64,000 nt of DNA from Ruminococcus sp. AF46-10NS (GCF_003474435.1 NZ_QRNF01000001.1:1-64000), one strand, 5' to 3'; shown: positions 47,653 through 57,589, numbered from the stretch's first letter. Notes: generated by a model from the sequence alone, not told the origin. A program made the numbers and translations.

Positions 47653-48186
47653 ATGTTTGAAACAGGCGAATATGTTGTGTATGGCCGGACCGGAATCTGC
47701 AAGGTGACAGGAGTTACCACAATGAAGATGGACGGTGCCTCCGGTGAGAGACTTTATTATGTGTTAAGGCCGGGAGGGGAGACAGAAGGGAAGATCTTTA
47801 CACCAGTGGAAGGCGGCAAGCAGGTGCTTCGTGGAATTATCACGAAGGAAGAGGCAGAGAAGCTGATCAATGAGATCCCTTTGATAGAAACACTGAGTAT
47901 TGAGAACGAGAAATTCCGGGAAGACAGCTACAAGAAATGTATCCGAACCTGTGAATGCAGAGACCTTCTCCGGATCATCAAGACGATCTATATTCGTAAA
48001 CAGACCAGATTATCCCATGGCAAAAAAACAACCGCTACAGATGAACGGTATCTGAAAATGGCAGAGGATCACCTCTATTCTGAATTTTCCATGTTACTGG
48101 ATATTCCCAAAGATCATATGGCAGACTATATTAAACAGCATATAAGACAGCAGAGAGAAGAAACAGAACAAGCCTGCGCTGTTTGA
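47653..48186 (+). CDS. CarD-family RNA polymerase-binding regulator
   Basis: 177 aa from ATG 47653 (AAAGGATGTGG upstream). N-terminal Tudor-like RNAP-interacting domain (FETGEYVVYGRTGICKVTGV, YYVLRP) and a helical C-terminal DNA-contacting domain (CRDLLRIIKTIYIRK, ERYLKMAEDHLYSEFSMLL). CarD/CdnL proteins stabilise the open promoter complex. Next to greA, another RNAP-binding factor. Confidence 0.88.
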   Translation: MFETGEYVVYGRTGICKVTGVTTMKMDGASGERLYYVLRPGGETEGKIFTPVEGGKQVLRGIITKEEAEKLINEIPLIETLSIENEKFREDSYKKCIRTCECRDLLRIIKTIYIRKQTRLSHGKKTTATDERYLKMAEDHLYSEFSMLLDIPKDHMADYIKQHIRQQREETEQACAV

Positions 48187-48306
48187 CAAAGCAGAGTGTA
48201 TCTGTTAAGGTATCTCTGTTAACAGTACTCCGGCACCGGAACATATCTTGGTGGATATCAGAGAAAGTGTACGGAACAAAGTACAGAAAAGGAGATGCCG
48301 TGAATT

Positions 48307-48807
48307 ATGAGAGAACAGCTTACCCACAAGGATGTTGAAAAAATAGAGCAGGAGATCGAACACCGCAAGCTGGTCGTACGAAAGGAAGCCATTGAGGCTG
48401 TCAAGGAAGCGCGTGCCCAGGGAGACTTAAGTGAGAACTTCGAATATTATGCAGCCAAGAAACATAAGAACCAGAACGAGAGCCGTATCCGTTATCTGGA
48501 GAGAATGCTGAAAACAGCGAGCATTGTATCCGACAATTCCAGGGCTGATGAAGTAGGAATGGATGATATCGTAGAGGTACTTTTTGAGGAGGACAATGAG
48601 GTAGAAAAGTATAAACTTGTCACTTCCATCCGGGGAAATTCCATGGAGAACCGCATCAGTATTGAATCCCCCATCGGCAAAGCTTTAAGAGGACACAGAG
48701 TTGGCGACCGTGTTGAGGTAAAGGTCAACGATGATTACAGCTATTATCTTGTGATCAGATCGATTGATAAGACAGGATCCGAGGATGAGGAAATCCGTGG
48801 ATTCTGA
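48307..48807 (+). CDS. greA: Transcription elongation factor GreA
   Basis: 166 aa. N-terminal coiled coil with the acidic tip region ARAQGDLSENFEYYAAKKHK, which enters the RNA polymerase secondary channel to trigger transcript cleavage, and a C-terminal FKBP-like domain (SPIGKALRGHRVGDRVEVKV). AAAGGAG precedes. Another GreA may exist elsewhere in the genome, so this could be a paralogue. Confidence 0.9.
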   Translation: MREQLTHKDVEKIEQEIEHRKLVVRKEAIEAVKEARAQGDLSENFEYYAAKKHKNQNESRIRYLERMLKTASIVSDNSRADEVGMDDIVEVLFEEDNEVEKYKLVTSIRGNSMENRISIESPIGKALRGHRVGDRVEVKVNDDYSYYLVIRSIDKTGSEDEEIRGF

Positions 48808-48980
48808 TACATGTGATTTGTGGGATATATGATCAGAAATGAAAATTCAGAACGTATTTACTGTACTATATATGAGACAATAAACGTCGCCGGTTATTAA
48901 GTGCAGAGCAGTTACGTACAGAATGGGTATGAAGTATCCGTCTGAGCTTAAGTTAGAATATTCAGTTAATGAAAAATATA

Positions 48981-49044
48981 ATAAGACAGTTGATCTTTAT
49001 AAGAGTAATATCTCCCGGACAGGATCAACTGTCTTATTTTTTTA
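48981..49044 (+). terminator. Terminator upstream of Na/Pi cotransporter
   Basis: ATAAGACAGTTGATC (48981-48995) and GATCAACTGTCTTAT (49023-49037) are exact complements, then TTTTTTT. The preceding 48808-48980 shows no gene. Confidence 0.85.
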
Positions 49045-49094
49045 CACAGATTTTACATTCAGGTGGGGAAAATTTTACAAAGGACAGTTATCAT
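49041..49094 (+). promoter_or_regulatory. Phased TTTACA repeats (PHO-box-like) and -10
   Basis: TTTACA at 49041, 49052 and 49074, that is 11 and 22 bases apart, followed after 9 bases by a -10 TATCAT (49089-49094). Matches the 11-base phasing of PhoP boxes (TT[A/T/C]ACA). phoB-phoR lie just downstream of the regulated gene. Confidence 0.6.
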
Positions 49095-49160
49095 GAAAAA
49101 CGTCGAAATGAGAAATAGGAAATCAAACATATCAAAAAAGAGAAAGTGAAGGAGAGAATC

Positions 49161-50954
49161 ATGGACTTTTTCAGCGTACTGGCATTGCTTGGAGGCCTTG
49201 CCATTTTCCTTTATGGAATGAACTTAATGGGAGACGGGCTTGCGAAAGTAGCAGGAGGAAAACTTGAGCGTATTCTTGAAACCCTTACATCCAGTCCGAT
49301 CAGAGCCGTTCTTCTGGGAATGGGCGTAACTGCAGTGATTCAGTCATCATCTGCAACAACGGTTATGGTAGTAGGTTTTGTAAATTCAGGACTCATGAAA
49401 CTTTCCCAGGTAGTGGGAATCATTATGGGAGCGAACATCGGAACAACAGTTACCTCCTGGATCTTAAGCCTTACCGGAATTCAGAGCGATAACTTTATCA
49501 TCCGTCTTTTTAAACCGACATCATTTTCACCGGTGCTGGCTCTGATCGGTGTGATCCTGATCATGTTTACAAAGAGCCAGAAGAAGAAAGACGTAGGAAC
49601 GATTTGTGTAGGATTTGCAATCCTGATGTATGGAATGAGCGCCATGAGCGGAGCAGTAGAGCCGCTGGCAGATGTACCGGAATTCACAGGAATGCTTGTG
49701 AAATTTTCCAACCCGCTGCTTGGTGTTGTGGCCGGTACAGTGCTTACAGCGATCATTCAGTCATCATCCGCATCCGTCGGTATCCTGCAGGCGCTTTGCC
49801 TTACAGGAATGGTACCGTTCAGTGCAGCACTCCCTATTATTATGGGACAGAATATCGGTACCTGTATCACGGCGATCCTTTCCGCGATCGGAGCTAACAC
49901 AAATGCGAAGCGCGCGGCAATGATTCATCTGTACTTTAACCTGATTGGAACGATCCTTTTTATGGCTGTGTTTTATACTGTCAATGCAGCTGTACATTTC
50001 TCGTTCATGTCACAGGCTGCAACACCGGCAGGAATCGCAATTCTGCACAGTACATTCAATGTAAGTGCAACACTGGTACTGCTTCCGTTTGGAAAAGCAC
50101 TGGAGAAACTTGCCTGTCTTACGATCAGAGACAAAAAGGAGGAGGAAGCAGCAGATCCGGATTTCATGATCCTGGAAAGCCGTTTTCTGGAGAAGCCGGC
50201 TTTTGCTGTTGAGCAGAGCAGAAATGCAGCAAAAAAAATGGCAGAGGATTCCCATAAAACATTATTTACAGCTCTTGACCTTCTCAAACATTTCAGTGCA
50301 GAAGGAAAGAAGGAAGTAGAGGAATCGGAGAAAAAAGTAGACCGCTACGAGGACGAACTTGGAACTTATCTTGTAAAGCTGAATCAGAAAGATCTGTCAG
50401 TTCATGACAGCCACAGTATTTCCATCATGCTCCACTGTATCGGAGATTTCGAGAGAATTTCCGATCACGGCGTGAATATTATGGAATCCGCCCAGGAGCT
50501 TCATGATAAGGGACTTAAATTCTCAGAAAAAGCCCTCGAGGAGCTTCGTGTCATGGAACATGCTGTAGAGGATATCGTGGATATTGCATATAAGGTCTAT
50601 GAGAATCAGGATGTACAGCTTGCACGTGAGATCGAGCCGCTGGAAGAGGTAATCGATGAGCTGAGCAAAGAGCTGAAATACAGACATGTTCAGAGACTTC
50701 GTGCCGGAGAGTGTACCATTGAGATGGGATTTATCCTTTCGGATGTGACTACCAGCCTGGAGAGGGTGGCTGACCATTGTTCCAACATAGGTGTCTGTGT
50801 AACCCAGGTACATGCAGATCTGTTTGATACACATCAACATCTGAAACAGATCAAGCACAGTACAGATGCAAGCTTCTACCATGAACTGGAAGCAATCCGC
50901 GGACAGTACCAGCTGCCTCCGTTAACTGTTGAGGCAGAGACTGTGCAGGCTTAA
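49161..50954 (+). CDS. Na+/phosphate cotransporter with PhoU-like domain
   Basis: 597 aa from ATG 49161 (GAAGGAGAG upstream). Two inverted Na/Pi repeats carry the hallmark QSSSATTVMVVGFVNSG and QSSSASVGILQALCL motifs (residues about 57 and 200); membrane part to about 320; then a cytoplasmic PhoU-like four-helix domain (380-580). Imports phosphate with Na+. The upstream PHO-box-like repeats and downstream phoB-phoR support phosphate control. Confidence 0.93.
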   Translation: MDFFSVLALLGGLAIFLYGMNLMGDGLAKVAGGKLERILETLTSSPIRAVLLGMGVTAVIQSSSATTVMVVGFVNSGLMKLSQVVGIIMGANIGTTVTSWILSLTGIQSDNFIIRLFKPTSFSPVLALIGVILIMFTKSQKKKDVGTICVGFAILMYGMSAMSGAVEPLADVPEFTGMLVKFSNPLLGVVAGTVLTAIIQSSSASVGILQALCLTGMVPFSAALPIIMGQNIGTCITAILSAIGANTNAKRAAMIHLYFNLIGTILFMAVFYTVNAAVHFSFMSQAATPAGIAILHSTFNVSATLVLLPFGKALEKLACLTIRDKKEEEAADPDFMILESRFLEKPAFAVEQSRNAAKKMAEDSHKTLFTALDLLKHFSAEGKKEVEESEKKVDRYEDELGTYLVKLNQKDLSVHDSHSISIMLHCIGDFERISDHGVNIMESAQELHDKGLKFSEKALEELRVMEHAVEDIVDIAYKVYENQDVQLAREIEPLEEVIDELSKELKYRHVQRLRAGECTIEMGFILSDVTTSLERVADHCSNIGVCVTQVHADLFDTHQHLKQIKHSTDASFYHELEAIRGQYQLPPLTVEAETVQA

Positions 50955-51016
50955 AAAATAAATAAGTAAAAATGAGCATATGCCCTGGTTATCCGCGATG
51001 ACGCAGATACCAGGGC

Positions 51017-51045
51017 TTGTGCAGTAAAAAGAAAATCGTTATACT
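51017..51045 (+). promoter_or_regulatory. Promoter of phoB-phoR
   Basis: -35 TTGTGC (51017-51022), 17-base spacer, -10 TATACT (51040-51045). It overlaps the end of an imperfect stem GCCCTGGT/ACCAGGGC (50982-51016) that may terminate the upstream gene. Confidence 0.6.
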
Positions 51046-51126
51046 GAAAACAAAAATTTAACAAATATCGGGCAGATGAGTATCTTCTGCTCCGGAAAAT
51101 GAAAACGAACAGAGAGGTGTTGGTAA

Positions 51127-51801
51127 ATGATCTACTGTGTGGAAGATGAGCGCAATATCAGAGAGCTTCTTGTTTATACACTGGAGACAACCGGGTTTGA
51201 GGCAGAAGGATTTGAGACCGGGGCAGAACTTGATGCGGCTATGAGAAAGAGCCTGCCGGAGCTGATTCTTTTGGATATCATGCTCCCGGGCGAGGATGGA
51301 TATAATATTTTGAAACGATTGAAAAGTGATACCAGGACAAGGGATATCCCGGTGATCATGGTAACAGCGAAGGAAGCGGAATTTGACAAGGTAAAAGGTC
51401 TGGAGGGCGGAGCTGACGATTATATCACAAAACCATTTGGAATGATGGAATTCGTGGCCAGAGTTAAGGCTGTTTTGCGCCGCTGTGCAAGACAGAGCGA
51501 GGAAAGAGAGCTTCACTGCAAGGGGCTGCGTGTAAATGTGTCCCGCCACGAGGTCAGCTACCAGGGGGAGGAGAAGGAACTCACCAGAAAGGAATTTGAA
51601 CTTCTTGAGTATCTTCTGGAAAACAAAGGTCTTGTCATGTCAAGAAATCAGATCCTTTGCCATGTATGGGGATATGATTTTGACGGGGAAACAAGGACTG
51701 TAGATGTCCACGTACGTACCCTTCGCCAGAAGCTGGGTGAAGCGGGAAACCTTATTGAAACTGTGCGCGGAGTCGGCTACAGGATAGGAGATCATCTATG
51801 A
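51127..51801 (+). CDS. phoB: PhoB-type response regulator
   Basis: 224 aa. Receiver: EDE near the N-terminus, phospho-Asp in LILLDIMLPGEDG, Lys in DYITKPFG; winged-helix domain with ELTRKEFELLEYLLEN and DVHVRTLRQKLGE, ending GVGYRIGD. Assigned to phosphate control by its place after the Na/Pi transporter and by family. Starts after GAGAGGTG. Overlaps the kinase gene by four bases (ATGA). Confidence 0.88.
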   Translation: MIYCVEDERNIRELLVYTLETTGFEAEGFETGAELDAAMRKSLPELILLDIMLPGEDGYNILKRLKSDTRTRDIPVIMVTAKEAEFDKVKGLEGGADDYITKPFGMMEFVARVKAVLRRCARQSEERELHCKGLRVNVSRHEVSYQGEEKELTRKEFELLEYLLENKGLVMSRNQILCHVWGYDFDGETRTVDVHVRTLRQKLGEAGNLIETVRGVGYRIGDHL

Positions 51802-53147
51802 AAAAAAAGATCCTGAATCATACAAGTGTAATGATCGTTCTGGCTGTCCTTGTAACATTTCTGGCTGCAAGCGTGGTGACATACAGTAAATTCAACACTT
51901 ATATGCAGCGTGGAGTGAGAGAGGAAACCAGGTATATCTGTCTTGGGATGGAAGAGTACGGAGAAGCTTTTCTTACGAAAAAACTGGGAACAGTATCTAC
52001 AAGCCGTGTGACGCTCATAGGAAAAGACGGAACTGTTCTCTTTGATTCTGAAGCGTCACCGGAGAAACTGAAGAATCACAGTAATCGTCCGGAATTTATC
52101 CAGGCAGAAAAAGAAGGACAAAGTGAAAGTATCCGCTACTCGGAGACTTTTGCAAAAAAGACTTTTTATTATGCGGTAAAACTGAATGACGGAAACGTGC
52201 TTCGTGTAGGAAAAACCATAGATTCCGTATATTCCACCTGGATATCAAGCCTGCTTGTTCTGGGGATTTTGATGCTTCTTGTACTGGTCCTGGAGTTTAT
52301 TTTTGCACAGAGGCAGACAAAGGATCTTATCAGGCCGATCAATGATCTGGATCTGGAACATCCGCTGAACAATGTGTGTTATGAAGAACTGAGGCCGCTT
52401 CTTGTGCGGGTGGATGAACAGAACCGCCAGATCAGGCAGCAGGTAAAAGAACTGAAAGAGGCAGAACAGATCCGGAAGGAATTTTCTGCAAATGTTTCCC
52501 ATGAGCTGAAAACACCGTTGATGTCTATTTCCGGCTATGCAGAACTTATGATGAATGGAATGGTTCCTTCAGATCATGTACAGGAATTTTCAGGAAGAAT
52601 CTATCATGAGGCAGTGCGGTTATCCAATCTTGTGGCAGATATCATTCAGCTTTCCAGACTGGATGAGAGCAACAGCGAGGTTCCTTTTGAAGAAGTGGAT
52701 CTTTACGAACTGGCAGAGGATGTGGAAAGCAATCTGAAGCATCCGGCAGAAAAGAAAAATATCTCCCTGGAGCTGGTCGGAAATTCTGAGAAGATCCAGG
52801 GCGTGCGACATGTTCTTTATGAGATGTTTTTCAATATTGCAGATAATGCAGTGCGCTACACAGAAAATGACGGACATGTTCGCATTATGGTAGGAAACCG
52901 TAAAGGACATCCGTTCTACTGTGTTGTGGATGACGGGATCGGAATCCCGAAGAGTGAACAGGGCAGGATCTTTGAGCGTTTTTACAGAGTAGATAAGAGC
53001 CATTCCAGACAGACTGGCGGAACAGGACTTGGTCTGTCCATAGTAAAACATGGTGCGACGCTTCATCATGCGCAGATCCATGTGGAAAGCGAGCAGGGAC
53101 AGGGAACGAGAATGGAGATTGTTTTTCCGGAGAAAATGAAAAAATAA
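51798..53147 (+). CDS. phoR: PhoR-type sensor histidine kinase
   Basis: 449 aa. Membrane segments at about 9-30 and 150-172 bracket an extracytoplasmic sensor; then HisKA with the phosphorylated His in NVSHELKTPLMSISGYAEL and HATPase boxes (NIADNAVRYTEND, DDGIGIPKSEQ, GTGLGLSIVKHG). Partner of the preceding regulator. The PAS domain common in PhoR is not evident. Confidence 0.88.
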   Translation: MKKKILNHTSVMIVLAVLVTFLAASVVTYSKFNTYMQRGVREETRYICLGMEEYGEAFLTKKLGTVSTSRVTLIGKDGTVLFDSEASPEKLKNHSNRPEFIQAEKEGQSESIRYSETFAKKTFYYAVKLNDGNVLRVGKTIDSVYSTWISSLLVLGILMLLVLVLEFIFAQRQTKDLIRPINDLDLEHPLNNVCYEELRPLLVRVDEQNRQIRQQVKELKEAEQIRKEFSANVSHELKTPLMSISGYAELMMNGMVPSDHVQEFSGRIYHEAVRLSNLVADIIQLSRLDESNSEVPFEEVDLYELAEDVESNLKHPAEKKNISLELVGNSEKIQGVRHVLYEMFFNIADNAVRYTENDGHVRIMVGNRKGHPFYCVVDDGIGIPKSEQGRIFERFYRVDKSHSRQTGGTGLGLSIVKHGATLHHAQIHVESEQGQGTRMEIVFPEKMKK

Positions 53148-53196
53148 CTGATAGGATTCCGTGATGAATTGTAGTATAATAAAGTATAAGGTTCGT

Positions 53197-53228
53197 AAAG
53201 CCGGTTGGATGAGGATCTGACCGGCTTT
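53197..53228 (+). terminator. Hairpin before nucleotidyltransferase gene
   Basis: AAAGCCGGT and ACCGGCTTT are exact complements around a 14-base loop. No U-tract. A TATAAT (53174-53179) just upstream could be a -10, in which case this stem is at the mRNA 5' end. Confidence 0.45.
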
Positions 53229-53277
53229 ATGAATGCAGATTGGGAGATACCCGGAGAATAACAGGAGGAATAAGATT

Positions 53278-54201
53278 ATGAAAGAGCCGGTTCTGGTAGT
53301 AATGGCAGCAGGAATGGGAAGCCGATACGGTGGTCTCAAGCAGATCGACCCGGTAGATCAGGAAGGCCATATTATCATGGATTTTTCCATTTATGACGCT
53401 GTACGCGCAGGCTTTAAGAAAGTTATCTTTATTATAAAGAAAGAAAATGAGCAGGATTTCCGTGATGCCATTGGTGACCGTTTAAGCGATAAGGTGGAGA
53501 TCGTTTATGTGCATCAGGATCTGAATAACATTCCGGAGGGATTCAAAGTTCCGGAAGGACGTGTGAAGCCATGGGGAACAGGACATGCAGTATTAAGCTG
53601 CCTGAATGAGATAGGCGGACCGTTTGTTGTAATTAATGCAGATGATTATTACGGAACTCACGCATTTAAAATGGCGTATGATTTCCTGATCCATGCTGAG
53701 GAAGAAAGTGTTCCGGCTCAGTATATGATGGTCGGATACCGTCTGGAGAACACGCTGACAGATAATGGCTATGTATCCCGCGGTGTCTGCGAGACAGACG
53801 AGAACGGATATCTTGCAGATATCAATGAGAGAACTCACATTGAAAAACGTGACGGCGGAGCAGCTTACACAGAGGACGATGGAAAAACATGGACAGCACT
53901 TCCTGTTGACGCACCGGTATCCATGAATATGTGGGGCTTCACCGGCGGATTCATGAAAGAGCTGGAAGCGCGATTTCCTGTATTCCTTGAGAAAAACATT
54001 CCGGTCAATCCGCTGAAGTGCGAGTACTTCCTTCCGTTTGTAGTAGATGAACTTCTTAAAGAAAAGAAAGCTACAGTAAAAGTGCTTACCACACAGGATA
54101 AATGGTACGGCGTAACTTATAAAGAGGATAAGCCGGTAGTTGTGGCTGCGATCCAGAGCCTGAAGGATCAGGGTCTTTATCCTCAGGGACTGTGGGACTA
54201 A
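53278..54201 (+). CDS. Sugar nucleotidyltransferase-like protein
   Basis: 307 aa from ATG 53278 (AGGAGGAA upstream). GT-A-type nucleotidyl transferase: VMAAGMGSRYGGLKQIDPV (nucleotide-binding loop), GTGHAVLSCL, and FVVINADDYYG with metal-binding Asp. Differs from classic GalU/RmlA enough that the sugar is uncertain. Neighbours galE and glf suggest a nucleotide-sugar pathway for cell-surface glycans. Confidence 0.78.
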   Translation: MKEPVLVVMAAGMGSRYGGLKQIDPVDQEGHIIMDFSIYDAVRAGFKKVIFIIKKENEQDFRDAIGDRLSDKVEIVYVHQDLNNIPEGFKVPEGRVKPWGTGHAVLSCLNEIGGPFVVINADDYYGTHAFKMAYDFLIHAEEESVPAQYMMVGYRLENTLTDNGYVSRGVCETDENGYLADINERTHIEKRDGGAAYTEDDGKTWTALPVDAPVSMNMWGFTGGFMKELEARFPVFLEKNIPVNPLKCEYFLPFVVDELLKEKKATVKVLTTQDKWYGVTYKEDKPVVVAAIQSLKDQGLYPQGLWD

Positions 54202-54254
54202 GTGATTTTCACAGATCTGAGAGGAAGTCATGTACGAAACCTGGTTTTCTGCTA

Positions 54255-54283
54255 TTGTGGAAAACAGGCAGCAGTGTTAAAAT
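54255..54283 (+). promoter_or_regulatory. Promoter of galE
   Basis: -35 TTGTGG (54255-54260), 17-base spacer, -10 TAAAAT (54278-54283). Confidence 0.55.
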
Positions 54284-54325
54284 AAACACGAACGCTATAA
54301 ACCTAATCTGAGGAGGAGAAAAACT

Positions 54326-55342
54326 ATGGCAATTTTAGTAACAGGTGGAGCAGGATACATTGGAAGTCATACAGTTGTAGAGCTGCAGAACGCAGGATAT
54401 GATGTTGTAGTAGTTGACAATTTGGCTAATTCCAGTGAGAAGGCTCTTGACAGAGTATCCAAGATTACAGGCAAGCCGGTGAAATTTTATAAGGCAGACA
54501 TTCTGGATCGTGAAGCAATGAATAAGGTTTTTGACAGCGAGAAGATCGATTCCTGTATTCATTTTGCAGGACTGAAAGCAGTAGGTGAATCTGTTGCCAA
54601 GCCATGGGAGTACTACGAGAACAATATCGCGGGAACCCTGACACTTGTGGACGTGATGAGAAAACATAATGTAAAGAATATTATTTTCTCTTCCTCAGCA
54701 ACTGTATACGGCGATCCGGCTATGATCCCGATCACAGAGGAGTGCCCGAAGGGACAGTGCACTAACCCATACGGCTGGACAAAATCCATGCTGGAGCAGA
54801 TCCTGACAGACATCCAGAAAGCAGATCCGGAGTGGAACGTAGTACTTCTTCGTTACTTCAATCCGATTGGTGCTCATAAGAGCGGAACTATCGGTGAGAA
54901 CCCGAACGGAATCCCGAACAATCTGATGCCGTATATCACACAGGTTGCAGTAGGTAAGCTGAAAGAGCTTGGTGTATTCGGAAATGACTACGACACACCG
55001 GACGGAACAGGTGTCCGTGACTACATCCATGTAGTAGACCTTGCTAAAGGACATGTAAAAGCTCTCAGGAAACTTGAGGACAACTCAGGCTTAAGTATTT
55101 ACAACCTTGGAACAGGTAAAGGATACAGCGTACTCGATATTGTTAAAAACTTTGAGGCAGCTACAGGGGTTAAGATCCCATACGTGATCAAACCACGCCG
55201 CCCAGGCGACATCGCAACCTGCTATTCCGATGCAACCAAGGCAGAGAAAGAACTCGGCTGGAAAGCAGAGAACGGAATCCGCGAAATGTGTGCAGATTCC
55301 TGGAAATGGCAGAGCCAGAACCCGAATGGATATGAGGAATAA
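54326..55342 (+). CDS. galE: UDP-glucose 4-epimerase
   Basis: 338 aa. Rossmann motif [26 protein letters not shown] (Ser of the catalytic triad), [11 protein letters not shown] (YxxxK), and RYFNPIGAH with [12 protein letters not shown]. Interconverts UDP-Glc and UDP-Gal; supplies UDP-Gal to Glf encoded next. GAGGAGG precedes. Confidence 0.96.
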   Translation: MAILVTGGAGYIGSHTVVELQNAGYDVVVVDNLANSSEKALDRVSKITGKPVKFYKADILDREAMNKVFDSEKIDSCIHFAGLKAVGESVAKPWEYYENNIAGTLTLVDVMRKHNVKNIIFSSSATVYGDPAMIPITEECPKGQCTNPYGWTKSMLEQILTDIQKADPEWNVVLLRYFNPIGAHKSGTIGENPNGIPNNLMPYITQVAVGKLKELGVFGNDYDTPDGTGVRDYIHVVDLAKGHVKALRKLEDNSGLSIYNLGTGKGYSVLDIVKNFEAATGVKIPYVIKPRRPGDIATCYSDATKAEKELGWKAENGIREMCADSWKWQSQNPNGYEE

Positions 55343-55378
55343 GGCTTTATAAGTACATAGAAACCTGGATAAAAATGG

Positions 55379-55415
55379 CAGGCAGCAATAATAGAAGATG
55401 CTGCCTGTTGTTTTT
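55379..55415 (+). terminator. Terminator after galE
   Basis: CAGGCAGCA (55379-55387) and TGCTGCCTG (55399-55407), then TTGTTTTT. A GCGAATATC motif shared with 57605 and 57671 follows at 55444. Confidence 0.8.
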
Positions 55416-55537
55416 CTGGATTAAGGAAGCTCCCTGTGAGGATGCGAATATCTGATTGACTTTCACAGAACACTTGCCATATCAGTATCACAGGTGTTAG
55501 AATGGACATTATCAAGTAATAAGAGGAGAAAATTTAA

Positions 55538-56653
55538 ATGTACGATTATCTTATCGTAGGTGCCGGTCTATACGGCGCAGTCTTTGCTCATGAGGCGAAG
55601 AAGGCAGGCAAATCTGTTCTCGTAATCGACAAACGTCCGAACATTGCCGGAAATGTGTACACAGAAAAGGTTGAGGGAATCAACGTACATAAATATGGTG
55701 CACATATTTTCCATACAAATAACAAGAAGGTATGGAATTACATCACACAGTTTGCTGAGTTCAACCGGTTTACGAACAGCCCGGTAGCCAACTATCATGG
55801 AGAGCTGTACAGCCTTCCGTTTAACATGTACACATTTAATAAGATGTGGGGTGTAGTAACACCGGAAGAGGCTGCTGCGAAGATTGAAGAGCAGCGTAAG
55901 ACTGCTGGTATCACAGAACCGAAGAATCTGGAAGAGCAGGCGATCAGTCTTGTTGGTACAGATATCTATGAGAAACTGATCAAAGGATATACAGAGAAGC
56001 AGTGGGGACGTCCGTGCACAGAGCTTCCGTCCTTTATCATTAAGAGACTTCCAGTTCGTCTTACTTTTGATAACAATTATTTCAATGCTCTTTATCAGGG
56101 AATTCCAGTTGGCGGTTATACCAAGATGGTTGCCAATCTTCTGGATGGCATTGAAGTACGCCTGAATGAGGATTACCTTGCAAAAAAAGCAGAGTATGAT
56201 GCAATGGCAGACAAGGTTATCTACACAGGTGCTATTGATGCATACTTTGGTTACAAGCTTGGTACGCTGGAGTACCGTTCTGTAAGATTTGAGAACGAGA
56301 CTCTTGATAAGCCGAATTTCCAGGGTAATGCAGCTGTGAACTATACAGATGTGGAGACACCTTGGACACGTATCATTGAGCATAAATGGTTTGAATTCGG
56401 TAAAGATGAGGAAGGCAATGATCTTCCTAAGACGGTGATCAGCCGTGAATACAGTTCTGAGTGGAAACCAGGCGATGAGCCGTATTATCCGGTTAATGAT
56501 GAGAAGAACGGACAGCTTTATGCGCAGTACAAAGAGCTGGCAGAGAAGGAACTGAAGGTGATCTTTGGCGGTCGTCTTGGTGAATACAAATATTACGACA
56601 TGGATGCAGTTATCGCATCTGCACTGGATATGTGCGAGAAAGAGCTGGCATAA
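55538..56653 (+). CDS. glf: UDP-galactopyranose mutase
   Basis: 371 aa flavoprotein. FAD motif DYLIVGAGLYGAVFAHEA, VLVIDKRPNIAGN, HKYGAHIFHTNNKKVW, and GYTEKQWGRP (active-site region), YTGAIDAYFGYKLGTLEYRS. Converts UDP-galactopyranose to UDP-galactofuranose for surface polysaccharides. Follows galE, which makes its substrate. Confidence 0.96.
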   Translation: MYDYLIVGAGLYGAVFAHEAKKAGKSVLVIDKRPNIAGNVYTEKVEGINVHKYGAHIFHTNNKKVWNYITQFAEFNRFTNSPVANYHGELYSLPFNMYTFNKMWGVVTPEEAAAKIEEQRKTAGITEPKNLEEQAISLVGTDIYEKLIKGYTEKQWGRPCTELPSFIIKRLPVRLTFDNNYFNALYQGIPVGGYTKMVANLLDGIEVRLNEDYLAKKAEYDAMADKVIYTGAIDAYFGYKLGTLEYRSVRFENETLDKPNFQGNAAVNYTDVETPWTRIIEHKWFEFGKDEEGNDLPKTVISREYSSEWKPGDEPYYPVNDEKNGQLYAQYKELAEKELKVIFGGRLGEYKYYDMDAVIASALDMCEKELA

Positions 56654-56694
56654 GACAGATCCAGTTTAACCGATAAACTGGACTAACAAAAGAT

Positions 56695-56742
56695 AAAATC
56701 CTCTTATATTTCGGATCAGACAGGGAAATATAGGAGGATTTT
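56695..56742 (+). terminator. Terminator after glf
   Basis: AAAATCCTCTTATATTTC and GAAATATAGGAGGATTTT form an 18-pair stem with one G-U. A small perfect stem CCAGTTTA/TAAACTGG lies just before it. Confidence 0.85.
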
Positions 56743-56860
56743 GTCTATATAGAGATACTATAGCATTTATAAAATAATGATATCAAATCTGAGACCTGTA
56801 TGGATGGTATAGTTGTTTTTGAAATGATGTACTAAGTAAGTGGCGAGGAGAGGAATCAGA

Positions 56861-57589
56861 ATGAAAAGGGTAAGGTATATTTTCGCAGCAGGGGTTGTGT
56901 CAGCGGCAATGGCAATGAGTATTCCTGTTTATGCGGACCGGTCAGGTAAGGTAGAGCTTCCGCAGGACAATACCGATTATTATATGACAGTGGATTCCGG
57001 AGGAGTTGGAGTTGATATTTATCCGGAAACCAGTGATAAAAGTGAAAAATTGAATGACAAAACAGTAGAAGACGGAACGGTTTTACACATTGAAGGCGAG
57101 ACAGAGAAGAATGGTGAAAGCTGGGGATATACAGAATATAATGGAACCCATGGTTACGTTCCTCTCGATGAGCTGAGACCATCAAAGGAAGATGAAATTG
57201 CAGCAGAAAAAAATACTACAGAGACAGAAAAGGATAGCACAGCAGTTGAGAAAGACAGTTTAGCAGCAGAAAAGGACAGCACGGCATCAGAAAAAGACAG
57301 CACAGTAAAACGGAAAGACAATACGACAAATACTACAGATGGAGAGAATACTGCAGAATCTGAAAAAAGTGGAGAGTCTCCAGGAACGGAGGATCAATCA
57401 GTCGTAAAAATGTCACCGGTTCCAACAGAAACTGAAGAATCAGTAAAGCCAAAGCCTGTAAATGGGACTGCAACAGCATCTTTCAAAGAGGAAGAACCCT
57501 GGTATCAGAATCCATTTTTGTGGATCGGATGCGCAGCAATACTTGCAGTGATCGGAATTTTAGTTTATCATTTTAACAAGATCAAGTAA
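56861..57589 (+). CDS. SH3-like domain protein with C-terminal membrane anchor
   Basis: 242 aa from ATG 56861 (GAGGAGAGG upstream). Signal peptide (1-25, ending VYA-D), bacterial SH3-like domain (VDIYPETSDKSEKLNDKT, GTHGYVPLDEL; residues about 45-105), a low-complexity Glu/Lys/Thr/Ser region with a repeated AEKDST-like unit (about 112-150), and a membrane helix followed by HFNKIK. Probably a cell-wall-contacting surface protein. The stop region is partly duplicated just downstream. Precedes a secreted protease gene. Confidence 0.75.
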   Translation: MKRVRYIFAAGVVSAAMAMSIPVYADRSGKVELPQDNTDYYMTVDSGGVGVDIYPETSDKSEKLNDKTVEDGTVLHIEGETEKNGESWGYTEYNGTHGYVPLDELRPSKEDEIAAEKNTTETEKDSTAVEKDSLAAEKDSTASEKDSTVKRKDNTTNTTDGENTAESEKSGESPGTEDQSVVKMSPVPTETEESVKPKPVNGTATASFKEEEPWYQNPFLWIGCAAILAVIGILVYHFNKIK

